Positions 1 through 9,280 of a stretch of DNA of 64,000 nucleotides are shown one piece after another. The stretch is taken from assembly GCF_003987255.1 (NCBI RefSeq), contig NZ_PIQC01000008.1, positions 1-64,000 on the forward strand, written 5' to 3'. The notes below the pieces were generated by a model. That model worked only from the letters and a program-made list of their open reading frames with translations. It had not been told where the DNA came from and did no database searches. The position numbers and the translations under genes were made by a program. This stretch comes from Idiomarina ramblicola. Lineage in GTDB: Bacteria > Pseudomonadota > Gammaproteobacteria > Enterobacterales > Alteromonadaceae. Each line of letters starts with the position of its first letter. Within the stretch, counting starts at the first letter, position 1.

Positions 1-3
1 GAA

Positions 4-28
4 TGTCCAACTATTGGGGGTCACTTCA
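4..28 (+). mobile_element. possible terminal inverted repeat of an IS3-family element
   Basis: The first bases of the window resemble the outer end of an IS3/IS150-type insertion sequence, with the pattern TGTCCAAC, then GGGGGTCA, then CTTCA. No transposase is visible because the element would lie to the left of the window. Just inside it is AGCGGGCTTTTT, which looks like the 3' half of a terminator whose partner arm is not present; an insertion into a terminator would leave that. The resemblance is from memory of such ends, so confidence is low. Confidence 0.35.
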
Positions 29-50
29 TTTTAGCGGGCTTTTTGTTTTG

Positions 51-71
51 ATAAGAGTTAAAAACTCTTAT
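51..71 (-). terminator. hairpin at the typA 3' end
   Basis: A perfect 9-bp inverted repeat (ATAAGAGTT / AACTCTTAT, 3-base loop) overlaps the typA stop codon. Read on the minus strand it is followed by an A-rich rather than T-rich stretch, so it is a plausible but weak terminator or mRNA 3'-end stabiliser. Confidence 0.4.
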
Positions 72-1909
72 CCGTTCTTCGGTGGACGACCTAAACGCTT
101 ACGGTCGTTTTCTGTCAGAGCACGTTTACGGATACGAATCGATTCTGGCGTGACTTCTACCAGCTCGTCATCGTTGATGAATTCCAGTGCCTGTTCCAGT
201 GTTAAACGAATTGGCGTACTCAGCGTTTGTGCTTCATCAGTACCTGATGCACGAACGTTGGTCAGTTGCTTACCTTTCAGGCAGTTTACTGTCAGGTCGT
301 TTGAACGGTTATGAATACCAATGATCTGGCCTTCATACACTTCATCGCCGTGCGCTGCAAATAACTTACCGCGCTCCTGCAGGTTAAATAGCGAATAGGT
401 CAGCGTTTTACCCTGGGCGTTAGAAATCAGTACGCCGTTAACGCGCTGACCAATAGTACCGCCTTTGTGTGGGCCATAGTGATCAAAGGTGTGGTACATA
501 AGGCCTGTACCTGAAGTCAGTGTCATAAACTCTGTCTGGAAGCCAATTAAACCACGGCTTGGTACTTCAAAGTCAACGCGAACGCGACCTTTACCGTCTG
601 GTGACATGTTGGTCATTTCGGCTTTACGCATACCTAACTTTTCCATGACCGGCCCCTGATGTTGCTCTTCGATATCAACTGTCAGAGTTTCATAAGGTTC
701 CATTTTCTTACCGTCTTCTTCTTTCAAAATAACTTCCGGACGGGAAACCGCTAATTCGAAACCTTCGCGGCGCATGTTTTCGATAAGAACACCTAAGTGT
801 AGCTCACCGCGGCCTGATACGCGGAAACGATCCGGGTTGTCAGTTTCTTCAACGCGTAATGCGACGTTGTGAACCAATTCTTGCTGTAAACGCTCAAGAA
901 TTTGACGAGAGGTTACGAACTTACCTTCTTTACCTGCGAAAGGTGAGGTGTTGACCTGGAAAGTCATAGTGACCGTTGGTTCGTCAACTGTCAGTGGTTT
1001 CATGGCTTCAGCTTTACCTACCGCGCACACGGTGTCGGAGATTTTTAGCTCGCCCAGACCGGTAATAGCGCAGATATCGCCTGCCGCCGCTTTGTCTGCT
1101 TCAATGCGGTCAAGGCCTAAGTAGCTAAAGACTTTACCAATTTTGCCGCTACGTTCTTTGCCGTCCGCGCCAACAATAGTCACTTGCTGGTTAACTTTAA
1201 CGCTGCCGCGGGTAACACGGCCAATACCAATAACGCCCAAGTAGCTTGAGTAATCAAGCTGTGACACCTGCATTTGCAGGTCGCTTTCAGGGTCTGCGTC
1301 GGGGTGGCTTACCTGGTTAACAATCGTTTCGAACAGTGGCGTCATGTCGCCATCCTGCACGTCTATGTCCAGTGACGCCCAACCGTTAAGTGCCGATGCA
1401 TAAACCACTGGGAAGTCCAGCTGTTCATCAGTTGCGCCGAGGTTATCAAATAAGTCGAATACCTGATCCATAACCCAGTCAGGACGCGCACCCGGACGGT
1501 CAATTTTGTTGATAACAACAATAGGGTTCAGGCCGTGAGAGAAGGCCTTTTGAGTGACAAATCGAGTTTGAGGCATAGGGCCGTCAACGGCGTCGACCAC
1601 TAACAATACAGAGTCTGCCATAGACAGTACGCGCTCAACTTCACCACCGAAATCGGCGTGTCCCGGAGTATCCAGAATGTTAATGCGGTAATCTTGCCAG
1701 TTAACCGCTGTGTTTTTGGCAAGAATGGTAATACCACGTTCTTTTTCAAGATCGTTGGAATCCATAATACGCTCTTCGAGCTCGCCGCGGCTTTCTAAAG
1801 TGCCGGATTGTTGCAACAGCTTGTCGACGAGTGTGGTTTTACCATGGTCAACGTGCGCGATGATTGCGATGTTGCGTAGTTTTTCTATATCAAATACCTG
1901 AATTGTCAT
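68..1909 (-). CDS. typA: TypA/BipA ribosome-associated GTPase
   Basis: A translational GTPase of the EF-G family that binds the ribosome and helps 50S assembly and stress or cold adaptation. The G-domain motifs are clear: AHVDHGKTT (P-loop) at the N-terminus, [12 protein letters not shown] (G3) and NKIDRP (G4), followed by the EF-Tu domain 2, EF-G-like domain and BipA-specific C-terminal region. The reading frame extends 14 codons further upstream, but the protein is started at ATG 1909 ([20 protein letters not shown]) because E. coli BipA begins MIEKLRN at that point. Length (613 aa) fits the family. It is divergent from glnA, as in many enterobacteria. Confidence 0.95.
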   Translation of the reverse strand: MTIQVFDIEKLRNIAIIAHVDHGKTTLVDKLLQQSGTLESRGELEERIMDSNDLEKERGITILAKNTAVNWQDYRINILDTPGHADFGGEVERVLSMADSVLLVVDAVDGPMPQTRFVTQKAFSHGLNPIVVINKIDRPGARPDWVMDQVFDLFDNLGATDEQLDFPVVYASALNGWASLDIDVQDGDMTPLFETIVNQVSHPDADPESDLQMQVSQLDYSSYLGVIGIGRVTRGSVKVNQQVTIVGADGKERSGKIGKVFSYLGLDRIEADKAAAGDICAITGLGELKISDTVCAVGKAEAMKPLTVDEPTVTMTFQVNTSPFAGKEGKFVTSRQILERLQQELVHNVALRVEETDNPDRFRVSGRGELHLGVLIENMRREGFELAVSRPEVILKEEDGKKMEPYETLTVDIEEQHQGPVMEKLGMRKAEMTNMSPDGKGRVRVDFEVPSRGLIGFQTEFMTLTSGTGLMYHTFDHYGPHKGGTIGQRVNGVLISNAQGKTLTYSLFNLQERGKLFAAHGDEVYEGQIIGIHNRSNDLTVNCLKGKQLTNVRASGTDEAQTLSTPIRLTLEQALEFINDDELVEVTPESIRIRKRALTENDRKRLGRPPKNG

Positions 1910-2055
1910 TAAGAACTGCCTGTAGTTGTCCGGGAATGTAACCCCGGGCAAGGGGTTTTATGAAAAATAGCGGCGTATTCTACCTTTTTGAGTTGGATTA
2001 AGAAAGACCTGATTGTTTTTTGTTCGCTATATTCTTCACTTTCCTTTTCTTATAA

Positions 2056-2092
2056 CGCACCAATTTCGTGCGTTATGCGCTATACTGGTGCA
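2056..2092 (+). promoter_or_regulatory. tandem NtrC enhancer sites upstream of glnA
   Basis: Two adjacent 17-bp dyads match the NtrC consensus TGCAC-N7-GTGCA: CGCACCAATTTCGTGCG at 2056-2072 and TGCGCTATACTGGTGCA at 2076-2092. They lie about 65-100 bp upstream of the sigma-54 promoter, the usual enhancer geometry for glnA. Phosphorylated NtrC would bind here and loop to the polymerase under nitrogen limitation. Confidence 0.85.
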
Positions 2093-2155
2093 TATGAACT
2101 TTTTAAATACACAGTTAAAACCTCTAACTTTTTGAAATTTAAAACAAAAGTTAGT

Positions 2156-2171
2156 TGGCACAGGCTTTGCT
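2156..2171 (+). promoter_or_regulatory. sigma-54 (RpoN) promoter of glnA
   Basis: TGGCAC, five bases, then TTGCT is an almost perfect -24/-12 element (consensus TGGCAC-N5-TTGCA). It sits 43 bases before the glnA ATG and downstream of two NtrC sites. glnA also has a strong GGAGGA ribosome binding site at about 2203-2208. Confidence 0.9.
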
Positions 2172-2213
2172 ATACTTAGGCTGTATTTTTAGACGCTGTC
2201 TACGGAGGACAAC

Positions 2214-3623
2214 ATGTCAGCTAATAAGATTTTCGATACCATTAAAGAACACGACGTAAAATTCGTCGACTTACGCTTTACCGACACGAAAGGTAAAGAG
2301 CAACACGTCACTATTCCGGTGTCGCAAATCGATGAAGACTTCTTTGAAGAAGGCAAAATGTTTGATGGTTCATCTATTTCCGGCTGGAAAGGGATTAACG
2401 AATCCGACATGGTGCTAATGCCAGACAATGAGTCTGCTGTTCTGGACCCGTTTACCGATGAAATCACGCTGAATGTCCGTTGTGACATTCTTGAGCCGGA
2501 AACGATGCAAGGCTACAGCCGTGATCCTCGCTCAATCGCAAAACGTGCAGAAGATTTTCTGCGCTCATCTGGCATTGCCGACGACGCCTATTTTGGTCCT
2601 GAACCCGAGTTTTTCCTGTTCAATGACGTGCGTTTCCACACAGACATGAGTGGCTCGTTCTATAAAATTGATGCGGAAGAAGCGAAATGGAACTCTGGCC
2701 GTGAATACTCAGAAGGTAACCTGGCCCACCGTCCTGGTGTAAAAGGCGGTTACTTCCCGGTACCTCCGGTTGATTCAGCACACGACATTCGTGGCACCAT
2801 GAGCTTAGTAATGGAAGACATGGGTATGGTTGTTGAAGCCCATCACCACGAAGTAGCAACAGCGGGTCAGAACGAAGTGGCTACGCGCTTTAACAGCCTG
2901 ACGAAAAAAGCGGATGAGCTGCAGGTTTATAAGTATGTTGTGCACAACGTGGCTCACTCATATGGAATGACCGCAACCTTTATGCCGAAGCCACTGGTTG
3001 GTGATAACGGTTCTGGTATGCATGTGCATATGTCGTTAGCTAAAGGCGGCGAGAACTTATTTGCTGGTGACCAATACGCGGGTCTTAGCGAAACGGCGTT
3101 GTATTACATTGGCGGTATTATCAAACACGCACGTGCTATTAATGCCTTTGCTAACGCGTCAACAAACTCGTATAAGCGTCTGGTGCCTGGTTTTGAAGCA
3201 CCGGTTATGCTGGCTTACTCTGCTCGTAACCGTTCTGCTTCTATTCGTATTCCATTGGTCTCCAGCGCGAAAGGTCGCCGTATTGAAGTGCGTTTCCCTG
3301 ACCCAAGCGCGAACCCATACTTGGCCTTTACTGCCTTATTAATGGCGGGTCTTGACGGTATTCGTAATAAAATCCATCCGGGCGATGCAATGGACAAGGA
3401 TTTATACAATCTGCCACCTGAAGAAGCGAAAGACATTCCGACGGTTTGCCACTCGCTAGAAATGGCTTTGGACGCTCTGGACAAAGATCGTGACTTCCTG
3501 AAGCAAGGTGGCGTTATGGATGACGACATGATTGATGCGTATATCGATCTTAAGTACAACGAAGTAGAGACATTGAAGAAGACTACCCACCCGGTAGAGT
3601 TCGATATGTACTACAGCGTTTAA
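2214..3623 (+). CDS. glnA: glutamine synthetase, type I (GlnA)
   Basis: Catalyses ATP-dependent condensation of glutamate and ammonia to glutamine, the central ammonium-assimilation step, as a cytosolic dodecamer. At 469 aa it has the full length of the GSI-beta type. Visible features are the N-terminal beta-grasp with FDGSSISGW (50-58), the active-site region GPEPEFFLF (128-136), the ATP-binding [17 protein letters not shown] (259-275) and the arginine loop region. Tyr398 in [11 protein letters not shown] is the site adenylylated by GlnE in the family, so covalent control is expected. Transcription is likely NtrC/sigma-54 driven from the sites just upstream. It is followed by ntrB-ntrC. Confidence 0.98.
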   Translation: MSANKIFDTIKEHDVKFVDLRFTDTKGKEQHVTIPVSQIDEDFFEEGKMFDGSSISGWKGINESDMVLMPDNESAVLDPFTDEITLNVRCDILEPETMQGYSRDPRSIAKRAEDFLRSSGIADDAYFGPEPEFFLFNDVRFHTDMSGSFYKIDAEEAKWNSGREYSEGNLAHRPGVKGGYFPVPPVDSAHDIRGTMSLVMEDMGMVVEAHHHEVATAGQNEVATRFNSLTKKADELQVYKYVVHNVAHSYGMTATFMPKPLVGDNGSGMHVHMSLAKGGENLFAGDQYAGLSETALYYIGGIIKHARAINAFANASTNSYKRLVPGFEAPVMLAYSARNRSASIRIPLVSSAKGRRIEVRFPDPSANPYLAFTALLMAGLDGIRNKIHPGDAMDKDLYNLPPEEAKDIPTVCHSLEMALDALDKDRDFLKQGGVMDDDMIDAYIDLKYNEVETLKKTTHPVEFDMYYSV

Positions 3624-3632
3624 TGGTTAATG

Positions 3633-3661
3633 ACCGGGTAAGGTGTCTTGCTTTGCCCGGT
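3633..3661 (+). terminator. hairpin between glnA and ntrB
   Basis: ACCGGG (3633-3638) pairs with CCCGGT (3656-3661), extended by AAG/CTT. No U-tract follows, so it probably attenuates rather than stops readthrough from glnA into ntrBC. That fits the high glnA and low ntrBC expression seen in related operons. Confidence 0.5.
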
Positions 3662-3678
3662 TGCACCAAATTGGTGCG
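3662..3678 (+). promoter_or_regulatory. NtrC operator in front of ntrB
   Basis: TGCACCAAATTGGTGCG is a near-perfect NtrC dyad, the best match in the window. It lies 17 bases before the preferred ntrB start (GTG 3696). In E. coli the equivalent glnL promoter is repressed by NtrC, so autorepression of ntrBC is the likely role. Its position also argues that ntrB does not begin at the upstream in-frame ATG at 3648. Confidence 0.8.
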
Positions 3679-3695
3679 TAGCTTATCCTGCCTTC

Positions 3696-4766
3696 GTGAA
3701 CGATAGCGCATTACTTAACCAATTACTCACAGGCATACTCATCCTCGATGATCGCCTGACCATTCGTTACGTCAATTCATCCGCCGAGTCGTTGCTTGAT
3801 CACAGTGCCAAACGACTGCTGGGTGAGCCTTTTACCGCGGCTTTTTACCAATGTTCTCTGGCTTCAGAAACACTCGTGGAGTGCCTCAATAGTGCGCAAA
3901 CCGTGTTAAATGCAGAGGTTCAGTTTGCCTTGCACTCTGGGCATGACATTCGTGTGGAAACCAGCATTCAGACAGTAGAAAAAGAGTTTGGCCGAGCGTT
4001 ATTACTGGAGTTAAAACAAGTTGACCAGTTACGCCGGATAAATAAGGAAGACCAGCAGCGTAACCAGCTGTTTGCAACGCAGCACTTGTTGCGTGGTATG
4101 GCTCATGAAATAAAAAATCCGCTGGGCGGATTGCGTGGTGCGGCACAGTTATTAGCAAGACAGTTACCGGATGAAAGCTTAACTGAATACACCGACCTTA
4201 TCATTAGCCAGTCTGATCGGTTGCGGTATTTGGTCGATAGGTTATTAGGGCCTGCAAAGAGGGGTGAGTCGCAAGCAACCAACATTCATGAGGTGTTGGA
4301 GCGAGTCGCACGAACGTTAACGTACGAGTATGGCGACTCATTGAAGCTTATTAGGGACTATGACCCGTCTTTGCCGGATATTGAAGTGGTTGCGGAGGGC
4401 TGCGAACAGGTTTTTTTGAATATTGCACAGAATGCGGCACAGGCAATGTCCGGTAAGGGGACTATTGTGGTTAAAACTCGGGTAGAGCATCAGCTCACGC
4501 TGTTTGGTCAGCGCTATCGACAGTGTGCGGTTGTGACATTGACCGATAATGGTCCGGGCATACCGACTGAACTGCACGATACCTTATTTTACCCATTGAT
4601 TAGTGGGCGTGCGGAGGGAACCGGTCTGGGATTGTCACTGGCACAAAATTTAGTGCATCAGCACAAGGGCAAAATTGATTTTGATTCCCGCCCCGGGAAA
4701 ACGCAATTTTCAGTGTATCTGCCTTATGTTTCAGAGAACGGTAATGAGGTGACGGATGACCACTAG
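3696..4766 (+). CDS. ntrB: nitrogen regulation sensor kinase/phosphatase NtrB
   Basis: Cytosolic histidine kinase that phosphorylates NtrC when nitrogen is limiting and acts as its phosphatase when PII is bound. An N-terminal PAS domain (LLTGILILDDRLTIRYVN) is followed by the H-box MAHEIKNPLGGLRGA with His137 of the 356-aa form, then the N box (NIAQNAAQAM), DNGPGIP and GTGLGLSLAQN of the HATPase domain. The GTG at 3696 is preferred over the ATG at 3648, because the latter would put an NtrC operator inside the coding region and add an unusual N-terminus. Its last 11 bases overlap ntrC, suggesting translational coupling. Confidence 0.93.
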   Translation: MNDSALLNQLLTGILILDDRLTIRYVNSSAESLLDHSAKRLLGEPFTAAFYQCSLASETLVECLNSAQTVLNAEVQFALHSGHDIRVETSIQTVEKEFGRALLLELKQVDQLRRINKEDQQRNQLFATQHLLRGMAHEIKNPLGGLRGAAQLLARQLPDESLTEYTDLIISQSDRLRYLVDRLLGPAKRGESQATNIHEVLERVARTLTYEYGDSLKLIRDYDPSLPDIEVVAEGCEQVFLNIAQNAAQAMSGKGTIVVKTRVEHQLTLFGQRYRQCAVVTLTDNGPGIPTELHDTLFYPLISGRAEGTGLGLSLAQNLVHQHKGKIDFDSRPGKTQFSVYLPYVSENGNEVTDDH

Positions 4767-6162
4767 TGCTCAGTTATGGATCATTGACGATGACGACTCT
4801 ATTCGTTGGGTGCTGGAAAAAGCGTTTGCGGACAGTCGTTATCATGTGCGCAGCTTCGAGCACGGAGAAGACTTTTTCGCTGCGCTGAAAGGTGACAAAC
4901 CCAGCGTTGTGCTGACCGATATTCGAATGCCGGGAAAAGATGGCCTGGCTGTGCTGGAGAAGTTGCAGCAGGAACAACCGCAACTGCCGGTGGTGGTGAT
5001 GACCGCCCATTCTGATTTAGAAACCACAGTGAAAGCCTTTCAGGGTGGCGCGTTCGAGTATCTGGCAAAACCGTTTGATATTGATGAAGCCATAACCGCG
5101 GTTGATCGGGCCTTACAGCATGCGAAACAAAGTGATTCTTTGCCTGCTGAAACTGAGGAAAACTCGGTGCCTGAATTGATTGGCGAGGCGGCACCCATGC
5201 AGGATGTCTTTCGTGCTATTGGGCGACTGTCTGGTTCCAGTGTCAGCGTGCTGCTGACAGGGGAAACGGGGACCGGTAAAGAAGTGGTCGCGCGCGCTTT
5301 GCATAAGCACAGCCCTCGTTCGGACAAGCCATTTATTGCGCTCAACATGGCCGCTATTCCGGCAGACTTAATTGAATCCGAGTTGTTCGGACATGAGCGC
5401 GGTGCTTTTACCGGAGCTGACCGCAAGCGGATAGGCCGCTTTCAACAAGCGGATGGCGGAACGTTATTTTTAGACGAGATTGGCGACATGCCACTATCGG
5501 TCCAAACACGGCTGTTAAGAGTTTTAGCCGAAGGGCAGTTCTATCCGGTGGGGGCGCATCAGCCAATTAAGGTTGATGTTCGCGTTATTGCCGCGACTCA
5601 CAGAGAACTTGAAGTTTTAGTGAATCAAGACAAGTTCCGGGATGATCTTTATCATCGTTTAAACGTGATTCGGTTAAGGCTTCCGCCTTTGCGAGAACGC
5701 ACGGAAGATATCGCGACTCTGGCAAAGCACTTTCTTAAAAAATCGGCTGAAGAGTTGAAAGTGACTCCAAAAACATTGTTAAATGAATCACTTAGTCAAC
5801 TGAAGGAATATACTTGGCCGGGTAATGTCAGGCAATTGGAAAATACCTGTCGCTGGCTGACGGTGATGGCTCCGGGGCAGCAAATTAGTGTTAGTGAATT
5901 GCCTGAGGATATCTTACTGCCGACTGAACCGGTTTCGACAAAAGTAGGTGATGAGACTAACTGGCTGTATTGGTTACAAACAGAGTTAGAGCAGCAGCCG
6001 TTAATGTCGCAGGATGTATTGCAACGTTATCAGCAACAGCTGGAACAAATTGCACTGCAGACAGCATTAAAACGTTTTTCCGGGCACAAGCAAAAAGCAG
6101 CAGCATGGCTGGGCTGGGGAAGGAACACCCTCACCCGAAAACTAAAAACTCTGCTAAAGTAA
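4756..6162 (+). CDS. ntrC: nitrogen response regulator NtrC (sigma-54 activator)
   Basis: Enhancer-binding protein activating sigma-54 promoters of nitrogen genes. Order of domains: receiver with phosphoacceptor Asp55 (LTDIRMPGKDG), AAA+ domain with Walker A GETGTGKE (169-176), the sigma-54 contact loop GAFTGA (216-221), Walker B LFLDEIGDMP and the arginine fingers. A C-terminal Fis-type helix-turn-helix follows (KQKAAAWLGWGRNTLTRKL). Length (468 aa) is normal. It overlaps ntrB by 11 bases, and its targets are probably the three NtrC sites seen around glnA and ntrB. The stop codon lies inside a possible CpxR box for the next operon. Confidence 0.96.
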   Translation: MTTSAQLWIIDDDDSIRWVLEKAFADSRYHVRSFEHGEDFFAALKGDKPSVVLTDIRMPGKDGLAVLEKLQQEQPQLPVVVMTAHSDLETTVKAFQGGAFEYLAKPFDIDEAITAVDRALQHAKQSDSLPAETEENSVPELIGEAAPMQDVFRAIGRLSGSSVSVLLTGETGTGKEVVARALHKHSPRSDKPFIALNMAAIPADLIESELFGHERGAFTGADRKRIGRFQQADGGTLFLDEIGDMPLSVQTRLLRVLAEGQFYPVGAHQPIKVDVRVIAATHRELEVLVNQDKFRDDLYHRLNVIRLRLPPLRERTEDIATLAKHFLKKSAEELKVTPKTLLNESLSQLKEYTWPGNVRQLENTCRWLTVMAPGQQISVSELPEDILLPTEPVSTKVGDETNWLYWLQTELEQQPLMSQDVLQRYQQQLEQIALQTALKRFSGHKQKAAAWLGWGRNTLTRKLKTLLK

Positions 6163-6174
6163 AAGTTATGTAAA
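6159..6174 (+). promoter_or_regulatory. candidate CpxR box upstream of cpxR
   Basis: GTAAA-N6-GTAAA matches the CpxR half-site pair (GTAAA repeated after about 4-8 bases). It overlaps the ntrC stop codon, about 65 bases before cpxR, and would allow autoregulation as in E. coli. Only a short motif supports it. Confidence 0.5.
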
Positions 6175-6237
6175 GAGGGTCGTATCCATCCCCGGCATTT
6201 TGGATCATGGATTTATTTCTGGAGAGAACAGTAAGTT

Positions 6238-6918
6238 ATGAGACATTCCGTACTACTCATTGATGATGATACTGAAATGTCAGTTATGCTGACTGAATTG
6301 TTTAAGCGCGAATCCGTGGATTTAAGTGTTGCTGAAGATGGTGTTACAGGCCTTGATAAAGCGCTTAATGGTGACTACGAGTTGATTTTACTGGATGTGA
6401 TGTTGCCCGGTATTGACGGTATGCAGCTTTTACAGCGGTTGCGTCAGCAACACCGTGATACTGCCGTACTGATGCTGACAGCTCGGGGTGACGATGACGA
6501 CCGGGTGATGGGCCTGGAGCTTGGCGCGGATGATTATCTGCCAAAACCTTTTAACCCGCGTGAACTGGTCGCCCGGGTTAGGGCTTTACTGCGTCGCACG
6601 CCAAACACGACCATGCAAAATGAAAGTTTAACGGTTTGCGGTATTGTACTGGATCCAGCGACAACCGAAGTCAAATGTGACAATGCAGAACTGATACTGA
6701 CACCAACCGAGTTCGATATTTTGCGCTGTTTAATGCAGCAAGCGGGCCAAATGGTGAGTAAAGATCAACTGTCGGTCGCTGCGCTCGGACGGAAAATGGA
6801 ACCTTTTGATCGTAGTCTGGATGTGCATATCAGTAATATTCGCAAGAAATTCCCAACGAAACCCGATCGTATACAAACCATACGAGGTCGTGGCTACCGA
6901 CTGATCGCAAGCTTATGA
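6238..6918 (+). CDS. cpxR: OmpR-family response regulator, CpxR
   Basis: DNA-binding regulator of the envelope-stress two-component system. The receiver domain has the acidic pocket DDD (10-11), phosphoacceptor Asp53 (LLDVMLPGIDG), and the signature ELGADDYLPKPFNPRELVAR. The C-terminal winged helix ends with the CpxR-like MEPFDRSLDVHISNIRKKF and RGRGYRL. Length 226 aa is typical. A GGAGAG ribosome site precedes the ATG. It overlaps cpxA by 4 bases (ATGA), so the pair is translationally coupled. No cpxP-like gene is seen nearby. Confidence 0.9.
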   Translation: MRHSVLLIDDDTEMSVMLTELFKRESVDLSVAEDGVTGLDKALNGDYELILLDVMLPGIDGMQLLQRLRQQHRDTAVLMLTARGDDDDRVMGLELGADDYLPKPFNPRELVARVRALLRRTPNTTMQNESLTVCGIVLDPATTEVKCDNAELILTPTEFDILRCLMQQAGQMVSKDQLSVAALGRKMEPFDRSLDVHISNIRKKFPTKPDRIQTIRGRGYRLIASL

Positions 6919-8276
6919 AAAACCGGCGTACGCGGTGGTATCGATCGCTTGCCCTCAGATTACTTTTTATTTTTTGGGCGTTGTTGTCGGTCACAGCGGC
7001 CAGCGGCTATTTGTTAGCGGTTTGGAATAAACCAAAAGCAGAATTAAAGCCGCTGGAGCCGGAGATCCATCAAACACTAAAGCCTTTGTTAAGCGATGCA
7101 TTAACTTTTCATTCATTGCAGCCAGGAAGGCTTATTGCCGGCGATTATCGCGTTGCTGCTCAGCTGTCAGTGCAAGGTACTGAAAAGCTGTTGATGGATG
7201 AAATGCTTCGTGTCAGTCACGGTTCGACCCTTCTGCGTATGCTCAGTCAGGAATCGCCTCAACAAATTCCTCTGGATGAACGTTTGCTGATGGGCCCGTT
7301 TGAGCTTGATGGCAATAAAATACTGGTCACGAAACCTTTAGGTATTGAAGAGCAGGTTGATCGTGAACAGCGAGAAAGAGAATCGACACGCGCCCGCCTG
7401 TTGACCTTGCTGGTCGGTAGCGGCCTGCTTGCGGTACTACTGGGTATTTGGCTTATCCGGCCGATACGCCGGATGATTCTGGCAATGCGGGAAGTAGCTG
7501 GGGGCAGTGCGACACCAGAGCTAAAACGTCTCCCCAAACGTGGTGATGAAATTGGTGAGTTGGCGCGGGCTCTGTCTCAGGGAGCGGTGGATTTAGCGAC
7601 CTCGCGCGACGCTCAACGGCGCTTACTCAGTGACGTGTCTCATGAGCTTCGTTCACCGATGGCCCGTATGCAGGTTGCTTTGGATTTAGCCGATTGCGAT
7701 GAGAACGATTCCAACTGGCAACAGTTACGCCGGGATACAGAACGTTTAAGTGTGATTATCGAACGGATTTTATCGTTATCCAGATTGGAAAATGGATTGG
7801 TTGGTCTGAACCATGAGAGTTTGGATAGCGGCGAGCTGGTGCAACAGCTCATCAATGATATGTGTTACCAGCAGCCGGAAGTGCGTGAGCGCCTGGTGCG
7901 TCAGGGCAATGACTGGCCTGTTATTGATACTGACCCGGAACTGCTTAGACTGGTGTTGGAGAATATTGTCCGTAATGCGCTGCATTATACTGATGAGAAG
8001 GTTGAGCTTGTTTACGACGATGACGGTGACCGATTCCAAATTCGCATTCGAGATCATGGTCCCGGTGTCGACGAAAGTACAATTAATAAACTCTTTGTGC
8101 CCTTTTATCGTGGCGACCCAGCCCGCCACCATAAGGCTGGCGTTGGCCTCGGGCTTGCTTTGAGTCATCGTGCCGCGGCGGTTCTGGGAGGCGAGTTAAA
8201 AGCGCATAATCATTCTGAAGGGGGACTGGAAGTCGTGTTAGACTTACCCAAAAGTCAGCCTGAACAGATAGAATGA
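6915..8276 (+). CDS. cpxA: envelope-stress sensor histidine kinase CpxA
   Basis: Inner-membrane sensor kinase partner of CpxR. The layout is an N-terminal membrane helix (about 11-33), a periplasmic sensor domain, a second membrane helix (about 160-180, LLTLLVGSGLLAVLLGIWLI) and a HAMP domain. The H-box DVSHELRSPMARMQ follows with phosphoacceptor His243, then the HATPase domain with N box, DHGPGVD and GVGLGLALS. Length 453 aa fits the family. The periplasmic domain is more variable than the rest, so the sensed signal cannot be read. It overlaps both cpxR and the following hydrolase gene by ATGA. Confidence 0.9.
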   Translation: MKNRRTRWYRSLALRLLFIFWALLSVTAASGYLLAVWNKPKAELKPLEPEIHQTLKPLLSDALTFHSLQPGRLIAGDYRVAAQLSVQGTEKLLMDEMLRVSHGSTLLRMLSQESPQQIPLDERLLMGPFELDGNKILVTKPLGIEEQVDREQRERESTRARLLTLLVGSGLLAVLLGIWLIRPIRRMILAMREVAGGSATPELKRLPKRGDEIGELARALSQGAVDLATSRDAQRRLLSDVSHELRSPMARMQVALDLADCDENDSNWQQLRRDTERLSVIIERILSLSRLENGLVGLNHESLDSGELVQQLINDMCYQQPEVRERLVRQGNDWPVIDTDPELLRLVLENIVRNALHYTDEKVELVYDDDGDRFQIRIRDHGPGVDESTINKLFVPFYRGDPARHHKAGVGLGLALSHRAAAVLGGELKAHNHSEGGLEVVLDLPKSQPEQIE

Positions 8277-9280
8277 ATCAATCGTTTAACGTGCAACAAC
8301 AGCGGCCCGCCGATGATACGCCAGAATGGCCGGAGTTCTTCAGAAGTGAAGTTGAGGTTTTTTGGCAGCAACAGGTAACCGCAAAGTACTTTACTGCGTT
8401 TGATGGTATCAAACTGCACTTCGCCTATTACAAGCACAGCGCTACCGCGCCTTTAGTGGTTATTGCTCCGGGTCGGATTGAATCTGCACTGAAATATCAG
8501 GAACTGTTTTGGGAGCTGGCGCAACAAGGTTTCTCTGTTGCCGCACTTGACCATCGCGGTCAGGGCTTATCCGCACGTTTAACGCATAACCCTCATCAGG
8601 GGCATGTGGAAGATTTTAACGATTTTGTCAGAGATTTTGCGGATTTTACCGACCAGTTAGCGACATTATTTGGCTCCGTTCCGAAAACGCTATTCTCCCA
8701 TTCTATGGGGGGCACTATTGCCACAATTTATTGTGCTACCTATCAACACCCCTACCGTAAACTGATACTTTCTGCCCCTATGTTTTCTATTGAAACGGGT
8801 AAGGTGCCTTATTGGTTGGCGCGTGCGGTTGTGGCTGCCGGTGCGTGGATTAACCGTTATTTATCGAAGCCATGGTATTTTTTTGGCATGGGTGATTATC
8901 AAAAGGTTCCTTTCGAAGACAATGTTTTAACGCACAGTAAGCAGCGTTACGACACTTTTCGAAGCGTATACGATAATGTCACTGATGTGCAGTTAGGCGG
9001 GCCGACATTTAATTGGTTGTATGAGGCGATAAGTGCTGCGATGAATGCACAGAAGCTGGCTAATAACATTACCATTCCGGTTCTCCTGTTTCAGGCTGGT
9101 AATGATAAAGTCGTATCAGCTTCCGGGCAGAAAAAAGTGGCTGCAATGATTACCCGGAACCCGTTTAGATTTGAAACCATTGAAGGGGCCCATCACGAGC
9201 TGATGATGGAAACCGATAAATTTCGTCAACCCGTGCTGAATGCCATTATTGAAGAGACCCGGGAGCTTATTACCGCTTAA
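8273..9280 (+). CDS. pldB: alpha/beta hydrolase, lysophospholipase PldB-like
   Basis: A 335-aa alpha/beta-hydrolase resembling lysophospholipase L2. The nucleophile elbow is SHSMGGT, with an upstream LDHRGQG typical of monoglyceride/lysophospholipid lipases. The terminal catalytic His lies in EGAHHELMME. There is no signal peptide, so a cytosolic or inner-membrane-associated role in phospholipid turnover is inferred. Its ATG overlaps the cpxA stop by 4 bases, placing it in the cpxRA operon; coupling a lipid hydrolase to envelope-stress signalling is plausible but unproven. The 3' end overlaps fieF by 11 bases, tail to tail. Confidence 0.8.
   Translation: MNQSFNVQQQRPADDTPEWPEFFRSEVEVFWQQQVTAKYFTAFDGIKLHFAYYKHSATAPLVVIAPGRIESALKYQELFWELAQQGFSVAALDHRGQGLSARLTHNPHQGHVEDFNDFVRDFADFTDQLATLFGSVPKTLFSHSMGGTIATIYCATYQHPYRKLILSAPMFSIETGKVPYWLARAVVAAGAWINRYLSKPWYFFGMGDYQKVPFEDNVLTHSKQRYDTFRSVYDNVTDVQLGGPTFNWLYEAISAAMNAQKLANNITIPVLLFQAGNDKVVSASGQKKVAAMITRNPFRFETIEGAHHELMMETDKFRQPVLNAIIEETRELITA

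Noticed and set aside
4799-5194. 131-aa ORF antisense to ntrC
   Set aside because: Shadow of the strongly conserved ntrC frame; Pro/Arg/Gln-rich with no domain.
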